A stretch of DNA of 64,000 nt. Origin: Anaeromicropila populeti (GTDB lineage Bacteria > Bacillota > Clostridia > Lachnospirales > Lachnospiraceae). The stretch spans positions 90,530-154,529 of the forward strand of contig NZ_FOYZ01000004.1 in the NCBI RefSeq assembly GCF_900112775.1, given 5' to 3'. The translations under genes and the position numbers were made by a program. The notes beneath the pieces are model-generated. The model saw only the letters and a program-made list of their open reading frames with translations. It was not told where the DNA came from and did not search any database. Position 1 is the stretch's first letter, and each line of letters opens with the position of its first letter. Below are positions 42,149 through 50,894 of this stretch, one piece after another.

Positions 42149-42303
42149 TTATTGTTGCCTCTTAATCATAGGAGGTAATCCACCATTAGTAGAGCAGATT
42201 CTCCTATTATAGTCATTTTAGATGTATCATAGCGACCATATAAAAGTTCTTCCTTAAGTCTTGCCCACATACTTTCACAGCGTGCATTATCATGACATCT
42301 TCC
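42149..42303 (-). mobile_element. IS3-family transposase (orfB) remnant
   Basis: On the minus strand the sequence reads GRCHDNARCESMWARLKEEL, LYGRYDTSKMT, which is the hallmark end of the IS3/IS150 DDE domain, then after a frame change RRICSTNGGLPPMIKRQQ and a stop. The block normally linking these (about 18-20 residues with IWRYF) has been deleted. Only this 3' scrap of the element remains. Confidence 0.75.
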
Positions 42304-42516
42304 AACAGAGGAAATGAGTTTAAAAATAAAATAATGGATGAGGTTCTAAATGCCTTTCAAATAAAACGCTCCTTAAGCCAAAAAGGGTGTCCATATGATA
42401 ATGCAGTTGCAGAAGCAGGGTATAAGATTATAAAGACAGAATTTGCATTGAAAAGAGTTTTTAGCAATTTAGAGAAACTGAAAAGAGAACTAAGTGATTA
42501 TGTAAAAATTGTATAA
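42304..42516 (+). mobile_element. Second IS3-family transposase remnant, opposite orientation
   Basis: Plus-strand frame NRGNEFKNKIMDEVLNAFQI, KRSLSQKGCPYDNAVAEAGY, KIIKTEFALKRVFSNLEKLK is the C-terminal DDE region of a different IS3-type orfB (D..G.EF, GCPYDNAVAE). It lacks both the N-terminal half and the final HGTLGY segment. It abuts the minus-strand remnant at about 42303; no terminal inverted repeats or target duplication could be seen. Confidence 0.75.
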
Positions 42517-43021
42517 AATAGTGTGTCAATTTTTATTGTACAGCATCAGAGTGTCTGAAAATATAAAATTGCACAAATGCTCAGTTTTGGTAGGCTAAGG
42601 TGAACGTCAACTTAACCACGTATTTGAAAAAACATGTTAGATAGTATAATAGTTACTGTTCTGAGAATGTCTTTCTATTCTTACAAAGTGTGGCTGCATG
42701 AATTAAAAATTTTTAAAGAATTTATTATATTCCGGTTGATATTTATGATAAGTATAAACCTATATTAGAGGAAATCATAAATATCATAGCTTTGGATATC
42801 ATGGAAGCATGAAGTATCCTCTCAAGCCTCATTTACTCAGGCCTTATTTAGAAATGTTTGCTGGGAAAGTTGAGTAAATTAAGAAAATAAAAAAGTAGAA
42901 AAAAGTTTTTGCGGAATGTGACCAGATTCATCATTAGACCGTCTATATATGTGAAGGCAAAAAATAATATTACAAAATGGAAAACAATTCGGATACGGAT
43001 AACAGAAAGGACGAAATTATT
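42517..43021. other. Non-coding decay region
   Basis: No intact gene. A scrap near 42790-42870 reads YGYHGSMKYPLKPHLLRPYL, EMFAGKVE then stop, preceded in another frame by YDKYKPILEEIINIIALDIM; I do not recognise the family but the register change suggests an old gene with a frameshift. The rest is AT-rich with no convincing promoter or RNA. Confidence 0.5.
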
Positions 43022-43917
43022 ATGATGATGAAAAAGGTTATAGAACAAGAAATATTAGAGAACGTTAGTGATGAAAATGTAGGAGATTGGGAAAATAATC
43101 AGGGATGTTTGAAGATCTTGAAGGAAACACTGAAATTACAGGTATGAAGCAGCTTCTTGATGCAAACGACAAAAACATGGAAGGGGGCTGGTCATATAAC
43201 CAGGGGGATGTAGTTTTTGATAAAAATGAAGATGTAAAGCGTGCATTTGATAAAGCGACTGATGGTCTTGTCGGATCTGATTATGAGCCTATTTTTTATA
43301 TTGGAAGTCAAGTCAAAACAGGCAATAATTATGCAATATTCTGTTCGGTTGCTCCTGTTGTACCTGATGCTGAAAAAAACTTCTGCATAGCATATATTTC
43401 AGTGAATTTTGATGGAAGCGCAGAACTGACAGACGACGTAGAGGTAGATCTTACTGCAGAGGATGAAAATTCAAAGGAAACCACAGAGGAACAAATTCCC
43501 AATCCTTTTACTGAAGTGTCTACACTCGCAGAGACCCGTGCTATGACTGGATTTGAAATGGAAATTCCAGATACTGAAAAACCTTATACTAAGATAGTTA
43601 TTACAGTAATTGACGGAAACATGATAGAAGTAGCTTATATCACTGAAGATGACGCTGATAGGGGATATTATATCCGTAAGGCTGAAGGCGCAGAAAATGT
43701 CAGCGGTGATGCCAATGAATATGCACAGACTGAAATTGAGCAGGTGGGAGATACTGATGTTACTTTGAAGGGTGAAGATAGCAGCTGGTCAGTAGCAGCA
43801 TGGTCTTCGGATGGATATACTTATGCAATCGGCTGTCAAAATCATCCGATGACAAAAGAACAGATACTTAAAAGGGAACAATTCTTAGGACATCTAATAT
43901 TCTACAAATGGCGCTGA
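43022..43917 (+). pseudogene. Truncated secreted-type protein with duplicated domain, first copy deleted
   Basis: ATG 43022 opens MMMKKVIEQEILENVSDENV, GDWENNQG and then frameshifts near 43100. The second frame (from 43105, 270 codons) starts FEDLEGNTEITG, the end of the same kind of domain, and then has one full copy: GGWSYNQGDVVFDKNEDVKR..., YEPIFYIGSQV, VAPVVPDAEKNF, ISVNFDGSAELTD. So repeat 1 kept its start and end but lost about 70 residues. The C-terminal half (about 130-250) resembles DUF4367-type lipoprotein domains. No signal peptide remains. Function unknown. Confidence 0.55.
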
Positions 43918-43961
43918 TGCTGATTAAATTTTAAGCATAGTACATTTGTATCGTACTAAAA

Positions 43962-44463
43962 GTTGGAATTAAAGTCTAGTAATTTTTTTGATATGCAGTA
44001 CAATGGAATTACTGGTATAAAGGATCCTAATTCAAGGAGGTTATTAATGAATTCAAAGGTATCAGTGTGGTATGGAAAAAGGACCATATTGACGAGATGA
44101 AAGGCTGGGATAAGGGAAAGTTAAAAATTTGGGAGCAGCGGGTTGCTAATAATTTTCCAGTCGGGGCAAAAATACTTGATATAGGTAGTGGAATGGGAAT
44201 GCAAACGGGTGTTAAAACCAGAAGGACTATTGAGCTACTCAGGACATTCCCTGCAATATCTTAGAGAGCATCATAATAACTGTCTTGATAATGATAAATT
44301 CTATCCATACTTAGTGCACGATATTTACTGGGAGACATTTTCACTTGAAAAACTAGAGAATTATACAAAACAAGCACGGTATGATATTGTGATAAGTGGA
44401 GAAGGTGAGATATACATACCAGAATATGAAATTGTATTATACTGCTTAAGCCGGGTGAGGTGA
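43962..44463 (+). pseudogene. Frameshifted SAM-dependent methyltransferase, copy 2
   Basis: Has its ribosome site AAGGAGG and ATG at 44047 (MNSKVSVW), then a frameshift; in the next frame KKDHIDEMKGWDKGKLKIWE and ILDIGSGMG. A deletion follows, and a third frame supplies RVLKPEGLLSYSGHSLQYL, FYPYLVHDIYWETFSLEKLE and SGEGEIYIPEYEIVLYC. It is a clear duplicate of 41491-41948 including upstream DNA, but its deletion is in a different place. No functional enzyme can be made. Confidence 0.75.
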
Positions 44464-44720
44464 ATGCAAATGATAAAAGGGTTCTTTCTAATGTTAGCTG
44501 CTTTGCTATGCTTTAAAGATATATTCAAATCAGAGAAACACAGCGCAAAGCATTTCTTGATAGGGACATTATATTAAAGGAAGATGGATAGTTCGTTATT
44601 ATTTTAAATTAGGCCGATTAGCTTACCACAGCAGTGCACCAGACGGTAATTAGAGGTATTTTGTTGGTCCAGAAGTGAAAAGGCGAGAAAAACAATTAAT
44701 TAATAAAGGAGGAAAAGTAA

Positions 44721-45212
44721 ATGAATAACTACGAAGAAGGATTAAAATTAATTGAAGAAAAGTTCGGAAATGGCAAAGACAATGTTATTTCTCTTGCAAC
44801 AATTGCGAGGGAGCCAGGCGCTAACGGAATGTCCCGCCCAGTTGTCCGTAGTGTGGACGCTTATTATGAAGAGGGCACATTTTATATTGTAACACATGGA
44901 AAATCAAACAAAATGCAGCAAATTTCACAAAATTCGGAGGTTTCGGTCGCGGGTTGTTTAGAGATGTTCACTGCTAATGGAGTAGGTGAAAACCTCGGTT
45001 GGGTGCTTGATCCAAAAAATGCAGAAATAAGATCTAAACTCCGTACAGCTTTTGCTGAATGGTACGATATGGCAAATAATGAAAAGGATGAAAACTGTTG
45101 CATTTTAGCAATCCATCTCACTAAGGGAACATTAAACATTAACCATTGGGAAAAACTATACCATATGGATTTTGTGAATAAGACTGATATGGAAAATGGG
45201 GGTATTTATTAA
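44721..45212 (+). CDS. Pyridoxamine 5'-phosphate oxidase family flavoprotein
   Basis: 163 residues with the split-barrel flavin-binding fold: VISLATIAREPGANGMSRPV near the start, YYEEGTFYIVTHGKSNKMQQ and SEVSVAGCLEMFTANGVGEN. Such small PPOX-like proteins bind FMN or F420 and act on unknown substrates or detoxify; a real PdxH is longer. GGAGGAAAAG precedes the ATG. Intact, in contrast to its upstream neighbours. Confidence 0.85.
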   Translation: MNNYEEGLKLIEEKFGNGKDNVISLATIAREPGANGMSRPVVRSVDAYYEEGTFYIVTHGKSNKMQQISQNSEVSVAGCLEMFTANGVGENLGWVLDPKNAEIRSKLRTAFAEWYDMANNEKDENCCILAIHLTKGTLNINHWEKLYHMDFVNKTDMENGGIY

Positions 45213-45656
45213 TCAGTGAAGTTTTTGCTCTTAAACAATTAAACATAAGTACAAAAAAGTCTTATGAAAGGCTATAAGGTGAAATGCTTTGTAGTCTTTT
45301 TTATTTCCTAATGGAGGTGAGGGTACAGCGTGGTGACGATTCAATTGATAAGTGTCTTGAGTTGTTCCGCAAGCAAAATTGTGTAGTAGAAAAACAGTGG
45401 GAAGCAGCTAAAAACTTGAACCACTTCTATACACAATAATATGACGGAGGATGAACTGCCTAAGATGTGAAATTTATTTGTGCAAAAATAAGAAATAAAT
45501 TTTGATAGACTAAGAGTACTACTAAGATATGTGAATGTGTAGGGTTATTGGCAGCAATAGATATCATTGAAAAAATAGATACAAAAGATTATAATAAACA
45601 TGACATATAGTTGACGTGTTTTAGATGATATACTAATTATAAATTGAGGAAATGTA
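45213..45656. other. Intergenic stretch with a possible 42-codon frame
   Basis: No recognisable gene. ATG 45312 opens 42 codons (MEVRVQRGDDSIDKCLELFR, then KQNCVVEKQWEAAKNLNHFY) without a clear ribosome site and without known similarity; it may be a fragment. The remainder is AT-rich. A weak hairpin with a T6 run lies near 45270-45302. Confidence 0.4.
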
Positions 45657-46562
45657 ATGAAAATAGATAGGCTAATTGGAATTTTATCTATATTGCTTCA
45701 GAATAAGGTTGTGACAGCACCTTATTTGGCAGAAAAGTTTGAGGTGTCCAGACGAACTATAAATCGTGATATTGAGGATTTATGCAAGGCTGGCATACCG
45801 ATTGTAACAAAGCAAGGAGTAAATGGCGGTATTTCCATAATGGATAACTATAAGCTGGAACGTACTCTTCTTACCAATGCAGAAATGCAGGATATTCTGG
45901 CTGGACTTAGAAGCCTTGACAGCATCAATGGTACAAATCGTTATGGGCAGTTGATGGAAAAATTGGCGGTTGGTACATCTGACTTTATGTCGGGAAATCA
46001 GTCTGTTTTAATCGACTTATCCTCATGGTATAAAGATTCCCTTGCTCCCAAAATTGAACTTATAAGAAACGCAATTGATACTTGCAAAGAATTGGAATTT
46101 CAATACTATGCTCCACAAGGAGAAAGCGACAGATGTATTCAGCCGTACTATCTTATATTTCGCTGGTCTAGTTGGTATGTATGGGGATGGTGCAAATCAA
46201 GAGAGGATTTTCGGCTGTTTAAGCTGAACCGATTAGATAATCTTCAAGTATTAAAATCTGTATTTACAAAGCAAGACGCCCCGTTGCCAGATTTGTCAAA
46301 TGAACGCATATTTTGTGGAGGTATTCAAGTGAAAGCACTCTTTGATAAAGGCTGTAAATGGCGCTTGGTTGAAGAATTTGGTCCATGCTGTTTTGAAGAA
46401 CAGGATAATGGAAAATTGCTTTTTCATGCAGATTATACAGATAAGGAAAAACTTATTACATGGCTTTTGACCTTCAGGGAACAGGTTGAACTTTTAGAGC
46501 CTAAGAATATAAAAAATGAAATACAGAAAATTATTGAAAAGATGAAAGAGAGGTATTCGTAA
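45657..46562 (+). CDS. HTH/WYL-domain transcriptional regulator (YafY-like)
   Basis: 301 residues. The N-terminal DeoR-type winged helix (about 1-60; LIGILSILLQNKVVTAPYLA, VSRRTINRDIEDLCKAGIP) precedes a WYL ligand-sensing domain (about 135-215, containing IQPYYLIFRWSSWYVWGWCK) and the C-terminal extension. WYL regulators sense nucleotides or nucleic acids and often control stress or defence genes. It probably governs the VOC and GyrI-like genes that follow within 2 and 39 bases. Confidence 0.92.
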   Translation: MKIDRLIGILSILLQNKVVTAPYLAEKFEVSRRTINRDIEDLCKAGIPIVTKQGVNGGISIMDNYKLERTLLTNAEMQDILAGLRSLDSINGTNRYGQLMEKLAVGTSDFMSGNQSVLIDLSSWYKDSLAPKIELIRNAIDTCKELEFQYYAPQGESDRCIQPYYLIFRWSSWYVWGWCKSREDFRLFKLNRLDNLQVLKSVFTKQDAPLPDLSNERIFCGGIQVKALFDKGCKWRLVEEFGPCCFEEQDNGKLLFHADYTDKEKLITWLLTFREQVELLEPKNIKNEIQKIIEKMKERYS

Positions 46563-46563
46563 A

Positions 46564-46953
46564 ATGAAATTAGACGGTTTTGGAATCATGGTGGATGATA
46601 TGGCAACAATGATTCGTTTTTACCGAGATGTGCTTGGATTTGAAATTAAAGAGGAAGAAAACACCTCAAATGTTTATTTGGAGAAGGACGGTACGCTTTT
46701 TCTACTTTATAGGAAATCTGATTTTGAGAAAATGACAGGCAAAAGTTTTGCATATGTAAACGGTTTAAATGGTCATTATGAAATTGCACTGTCCGTTGCC
46801 AGTTACGCGGCTGTAGACAGAGTATTTGAAACAGTGACGAAATTAGGAGCACAGGCTGTAATGCCGCCGACAACTGAGCCGTGGGGACAGAGAACGTGCT
46901 ACATTGCTGATCCAGAAGGTAATTTAATAGAAATCGGGTCTATTACGGAGTGA
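46564..46953 (+). CDS. VOC family protein (glyoxalase/bleomycin-resistance fold)
   Basis: 129 residues, one VOC module pair. MVDDMATMIRFYRDVLGFEI at the start and EPWGQRTCYIADPEGNLIEI at the end are the classic beta-alpha-beta-beta-beta signatures with metal-binding Glu near the end. The substrate is unknown; antibiotic binding or dioxygenase-like detoxification is typical. It lies two bases after the WYL regulator stop and shares its operon. Confidence 0.88.
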   Translation: MKLDGFGIMVDDMATMIRFYRDVLGFEIKEEENTSNVYLEKDGTLFLLYRKSDFEKMTGKSFAYVNGLNGHYEIALSVASYAAVDRVFETVTKLGAQAVMPPTTEPWGQRTCYIADPEGNLIEIGSITE

Positions 46954-46992
46954 TAATGGCAATCTGCGCAAAAAAGAAGAAAGGACAATACT

Positions 46993-47625
46993 ATGGCATT
47001 TGATTTTAAGAAAGAATATAAAGAATTTTATATTCCAAAGAACAAGCCAGCGGTAGTAAGTATTCCAAAAGCAAATTATGTAGCTGTTCGAGGCAAAGGA
47101 AATCCAAATGAAGAAGGTGGAGCATATAAGCAGGCAGTTAGTGTACTGTATGCTGTTGCATATACTTTGAAAATGAGCTATAAAACAGATTATAAGATTG
47201 AGGGTTTTTATGAATATGTTGTTCCTCCGCTTGAAGGTTTTTGGTGGCAAGATAATATCAAAGGTGTAAATTATTCTAATAAAGATACTTTTAATTGGAT
47301 TTCGGTTATTAGATTACCTGATTTTGTAACAAGAGAGAATTTTGAATGGGCAGTGCAAACAGCTACAAGGAAGAAAAAACTTGATTGCTCATCTGCTGAA
47401 TATTTTACTGTCGAGGAAGGATTGTGTGTCCAGATTATGCACGTTGGCTCATTTGACGATGAACCAACTACAGTTGCAATCATGGATGAGTTCCTTGCTG
47501 ATAATGGTTACGAGAGTGATTTAAGTGATGTAAGATTACATCATGAAATCTATATGTCGGATGCCAGAAAGGTTGCTCCTGAAAAATGGAAAACTGTCAT
47601 CAGACATCCAATTAAGAAGAAATGA
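46993..47625 (+). CDS. GyrI-like small-molecule-binding domain protein
   Basis: 210 residues with the GyrI/SOUL-like fold: IPKANYVAVRGKGNPNEEGG, the KIEGFYEYVVPPLEGFWW block, and the closing LCVQIMHVGSFDDEPTTVAI, with HHEIYMSDARKVAPEKWKTV. Members bind small molecules (drugs) or, as part of regulators, act as effector sensors. Here it stands alone without an HTH. Strong AGAAAGGAC site. Likely part of the operon of the WYL regulator. Confidence 0.88.
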   Translation: MAFDFKKEYKEFYIPKNKPAVVSIPKANYVAVRGKGNPNEEGGAYKQAVSVLYAVAYTLKMSYKTDYKIEGFYEYVVPPLEGFWWQDNIKGVNYSNKDTFNWISVIRLPDFVTRENFEWAVQTATRKKKLDCSSAEYFTVEEGLCVQIMHVGSFDDEPTTVAIMDEFLADNGYESDLSDVRLHHEIYMSDARKVAPEKWKTVIRHPIKKK

Positions 47626-47921
47626 TGAGATGGCTAGAAGATATAAAAGAATTAAATAATAATGGGTTTTATTATTGCCCAAATGTTAATTTGAAAGAAC
47701 AACTTTTATTTGCCTGTGGTAGCTATTATGACGGTACTGGTGACCTACAAACGCACTTTATTGGTATTGTTCATCGTCATAATGATGTGGAAGATAAACT
47801 TGTCGCTGCACCTGAAGGAATAAACTTTACTCATAAGGAAATCACAGAAGCCATACATTTTCAGGAACAATATTACGAGAGTGAAATAGAAGTTATTTGT
47901 TTCAATGAATACTTTTTCTAA
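47622..47921 (+). CDS. Small conserved hypothetical protein
   Basis: 99 residues. Soluble, acidic, with Cys and aromatic residues (YYCPNVNLKEQLLFACGSYY, FIGIVHRHNDVEDKL). I do not recognise the family. ATG overlaps the GyrI-like stop by four bases, so the two are coupled and may be used together; a second ATG at 47625 is the alternative start. Confidence 0.65.
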   Translation: MMRWLEDIKELNNNGFYYCPNVNLKEQLLFACGSYYDGTGDLQTHFIGIVHRHNDVEDKLVAAPEGINFTHKEITEAIHFQEQYYESEIEVICFNEYFF

Positions 47922-48214
47922 GTACGATAAATTAGATTATGATAGGAAAATATTTTGAAATATGAATAAAATATATAAACAGTAACGATGAGATATTATC
48001 GGAAAGAATTAAAAAACTAAATTTTAAGTGGCACATCAACTACTAAGAAATGCAGAAAAATAATGCAGATCCTAGTCATCATAAATCTTTATCGTTAGAA
48101 TAAAAACTGGCTGCTCCCATATATCAAAAGTTAATCTTTTAAATATAAGAGAATGCCAGCTTTTTAATTATAAATAAAGTAACTTATAACATATTTGTTA
48201 TAGGTCAGTCGGTA

Positions 48215-50443
48215 TTATTGAACAAGTACTCCATCATAATATACTTGTACTACTGGATTAGTAAGTGTTCCATAAGTAGACCAATCCGTTTTTGCAAAAC
48301 GTAAATTAATTGTTAATGCACCAGTTCCAACTGCAAGTTGTGTATTGCTATTAACTGCAAGAGTTAATTTGCCATTACTTATACTACCTGTTATTGCACT
48401 ATTCATTGAAACATAGTATGGGGATACATTAAGCTGTAGTGCCGCGTGATCAATCCATACGCTTTGAGCTGCTGTGCTAAATCCAGTTGCTGTATACACA
48501 ATTGATACTTTGGATAAATCAATTGTTCCGCCTTCAGCTGATATACTATAAGACTGACCAATGGAATTTCCATTGTTGTTGGTTGTTACTGTAACTACAG
48601 GTTTTGCACCAACCACAGGAGTAGGAGTCACCACAGGAGTAGGAGTCACAACAGGGGTAGGAGTCACAACAGGAGTAGGAGTCACCACAGGGGTAGGAGT
48701 CACCACAGGAGTAGGAGTCACAACAGGAGTAGGAGTCACCACAGGAGTAGGAGTCACCACAGGAGTAGGAGTTACCACAGGAGTAGGAGTCACTACAGGA
48801 GTAGGAGTTACCACAGGAGTAGGAGTCACAACAGGAGTAGGAGTCACTACAGGAGTAGGAGTCACTACAGGAGTAGGTGTTGCAGCGCCACTCTTTAAGT
48901 TTGGCAGTTCATCTAACGTAATGACATAATCACTTTGATAAAGTGTAGTTAAAGTGATAGGGTTATTATACGAAGAACTCATAATAAAATCACCATACCA
49001 AGGACAGAAGTACAGCCAGGCAGATTTTTCCTCTTTAAGGTTTTGAACGCTTGGAATTGTATCATTTTCAGTCATTGCAACCATTTTTTGACCATTAGTC
49101 AAGGTAACCATCTTGTAGAAGATAGATGAGATAGGATCTTCGTTTGGGCCACTAGTTAAACCGTCATTGCGGTTATAAACTGTATTATATTTATCGAATC
49201 CTACGATGTCAACCTTGTCGTCACCAGGATACCAAGAAGGTGAAGTGCTGTAATTATAACTATTGTAGGTCCAGATTATATTATGTAAACCGTAGGTCTC
49301 AGTCAGTTGGGTATAAAGTAGATTCCAAAGCTGCTTATAAACTTCTGCACCTGCTGAACCCCACCAGAACCATGCACCTTCTCCGTTCAAGCCTCCATTA
49401 CCTTCTGCTTCGTGGAAAGGACGTAAAATAATTGGAACATTGTTATTCTGTAAAATAAGCAGCTGCTGAGCTAAATCGTCAATTGCCTGCATCAAATATT
49501 CATATTCTTTTGTACCAGGTATTACAGCATTAGCAGTATTAAAGTTTGTTTCTGTTGGCTTATAAGTACATTCCTTCCAATCCACACTGTTTCCAAGTTC
49601 ATAGGAAGTGAAATTTTTAGGTACATTAATATGCCAACAGCCAGCAGCAATACCATTTCTAGTATTAACCCAGTCAATCACACGGTTTGTTGTGCCATCT
49701 TCCCAACCGTATAATGGGTTGTAATTCATAAAGTCAAAGCCACGAATTGCTGGATATTTTCCTGTTAAATTGTATATCCAGTCAAATTCTAATTCAGGGT
49801 TACCATCATTTCCGCCACCATAAATTTCTTGTTGACCAGAAATAATATTATTACCATAAACCTGTGTCAAATAATTCATAAGAAGCTGAGTTTCTTCAGT
49901 TGACTGGCTGTCTGCCAATACAGGCTGAACTTCTAGACTAGGAACGTTTGGATAATCCACAGTAAAGGTGTCAAAGTATGCATATCCCCAGCCTGATTTG
50001 ATTTGGATTGTATTACTGCCTTTGGTTAATTTTTGAGTTCCAAAGTCAAAATCAGCCCACTCAGTAGTGTATGGAAGCATAAAAGAGCCCTTGTTTATTC
50101 CGTTGATATACAGGTATTGTAATCTTCCATCTGGACTTAGCTCCTGCATATATCTAGTAGATACTGAGTAAATTCCTGTTTCTGGAACTGTTACGGTAAA
50201 AGTTAATGTGCCTGAACCCTGCATCCAAGCAAATCCTGATCCTGAGTAACCAGACTTAACTTGTCCGTAAATATTATTGGTTACCTGAAGATCTGATGAT
50301 AATTCTGCATCTTCACATTCAATTGTGTACAGTTGTGTTGCGGCATTTACTTGTGCTGTTGGCATTATTGGTACTGTAATTAAACCAAGCAGTAAGGTAA
50401 GTGCAGTAAAAATTGTGCATGCTTTCTTTAGTGAACCTTTCAT
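48215..50443 (-). CDS. Secreted GH26 beta-mannanase with CBM35-like and C-terminal binding module
   Basis: 742 residues. Signal peptide (about 1-35, cut after VNAA), CBM35-like module (about 36-165, YTIECEDAELSSDLQVTNN), GH26 barrel (about 185-520) with acid/base Glu in ILRPFHEAEGNGG and nucleophile Glu in MVAMTENDTIP, a linker of 15 TPTPVV repeats, and a C-terminal CBM3-like beta domain (about 620-742). It cleaves beta-1,4-mannan outside the cell. ATG 50443 lies 7 bases after AAGGAGA; the frame extends to 50488. Repressed by carbon catabolite control if the cre at 50536-50549 is real. Confidence 0.9.
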   Translation of the reverse strand: MKGSLKKACTIFTALTLLLGLITVPIMPTAQVNAATQLYTIECEDAELSSDLQVTNNIYGQVKSGYSGSGFAWMQGSGTLTFTVTVPETGIYSVSTRYMQELSPDGRLQYLYINGINKGSFMLPYTTEWADFDFGTQKLTKGSNTIQIKSGWGYAYFDTFTVDYPNVPSLEVQPVLADSQSTEETQLLMNYLTQVYGNNIISGQQEIYGGGNDGNPELEFDWIYNLTGKYPAIRGFDFMNYNPLYGWEDGTTNRVIDWVNTRNGIAAGCWHINVPKNFTSYELGNSVDWKECTYKPTETNFNTANAVIPGTKEYEYLMQAIDDLAQQLLILQNNNVPIILRPFHEAEGNGGLNGEGAWFWWGSAGAEVYKQLWNLLYTQLTETYGLHNIIWTYNSYNYSTSPSWYPGDDKVDIVGFDKYNTVYNRNDGLTSGPNEDPISSIFYKMVTLTNGQKMVAMTENDTIPSVQNLKEEKSAWLYFCPWYGDFIMSSSYNNPITLTTLYQSDYVITLDELPNLKSGAATPTPVVTPTPVVTPTPVVTPTPVVTPTPVVTPTPVVTPTPVVTPTPVVTPTPVVTPTPVVTPTPVVTPTPVVTPTPVVTPTPVVTPTPVVGAKPVVTVTTNNNGNSIGQSYSISAEGGTIDLSKVSIVYTATGFSTAAQSVWIDHAALQLNVSPYYVSMNSAITGSISNGKLTLAVNSNTQLAVGTGALTINLRFAKTDWSTYGTLTNPVVQVYYDGVLVQ
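48612..48882 (-). repeat. 15 x 18-bp tandem repeat coding a TPTPVV linker
   Basis: Fifteen 18-bp units (plus-strand GGAGTAGGAGTCACCACA and variants with CACAAC, CACTAC, TTACCA). Differences between units are mostly silent, so the protein sequence is constant while the DNA has drifted. Slippage could change the linker length. Confidence 0.9.
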
Positions 50444-50512
50444 AATCATTCTCCTTTTTCTATTAGTATTATTGTTAATAATTACCAAAGGGGCATAAGT
50501 GTCCCTTTGAAT

Positions 50513-50541
50513 ATTATAGCGTATTTAACATATAATGTAAA
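50513..50541 (-). promoter_or_regulatory. Sigma-A promoter of the mannanase gene
   Basis: On the minus strand: -35 TTTACA (50541-50536), 17-bp spacer, perfect -10 TATAAT (50518-50513). Leader of about 65 bases with a small stem CAAAGGG/CCCTTTG. Confidence 0.8.
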
Positions 50542-50549
50542 CGTTGACT
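50536..50549 (-). promoter_or_regulatory. Candidate cre (CcpA) site over the -35 box
   Basis: TGTAAACGTTGACT matches 13 of 14 positions of the catabolite-responsive element TGWAANCGNTNWCA. It fully covers the -35 TTTACA, the location at which CcpA represses. CcpA itself is not in the window. Confidence 0.65.
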
Positions 50550-50894
50550 CCATTTAATTATTACTTTTTACAATATGATATATAATTAAACAAAGAATTA
50601 GTTATAAAAATTTGAACAGAAAGAGATTACTATTTATACTAACAAACGTGAAAGGGTGCAAAGAGGCATATAAGGGAATGGCAGCATTAAGTAATAAAAT
50701 AAAAAAATGTAAAAATGAAATTATGAAGATGTAAAAATTTATTAAAAATTTACGTGTGAATATAATGATAAACATAAATATATAAATTATGCCCAAAATT
50801 TTATAAAAAAAACTTGAATAATGAATTAAATATGATATATTAATTGTATATGATAAAAATTGTATAACAAGTATAATGAGGGGGAAAGATTCTA
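50550..50894. other. AT-rich divergent region between the mannanase and the RnfC-like gene
   Basis: Contains the AACTTGAATAATGA half-site (50811-50824), of which TTGAAT (50814-50819) could act as a -35 with TATATT (50836-50841) as -10, spacing 16. Elsewhere only AT-rich sequence; no gene or terminator seen. Confidence 0.5.
50811..50824 (+). promoter_or_regulatory. Half-site of the NRPS operon palindrome
   Basis: AACTTGAATAATGA is identical for all 14 bases to 52122-52135, the right half of a perfect palindrome upstream of the NRPS gene. It is 71 bases before the RnfC-like start codon. Confidence 0.5.

Noticed and set aside
48612-48882. CRISPR-like array
   Set aside because: Units are contiguous 18-mers without unique spacers and lie inside a coding frame.
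48561-48929. Plus-strand TTGVGV repeat protein over the mannanase linker
   Set aside because: Exists only because an 18-bp repeat has no stops in either strand; no start context.
50872-50877. TATAAT as -10 of the RnfC-like gene
   Set aside because: It lies next to the GAGGGGGA ribosome site; a start about 7 bases later would remove that site from the mRNA.
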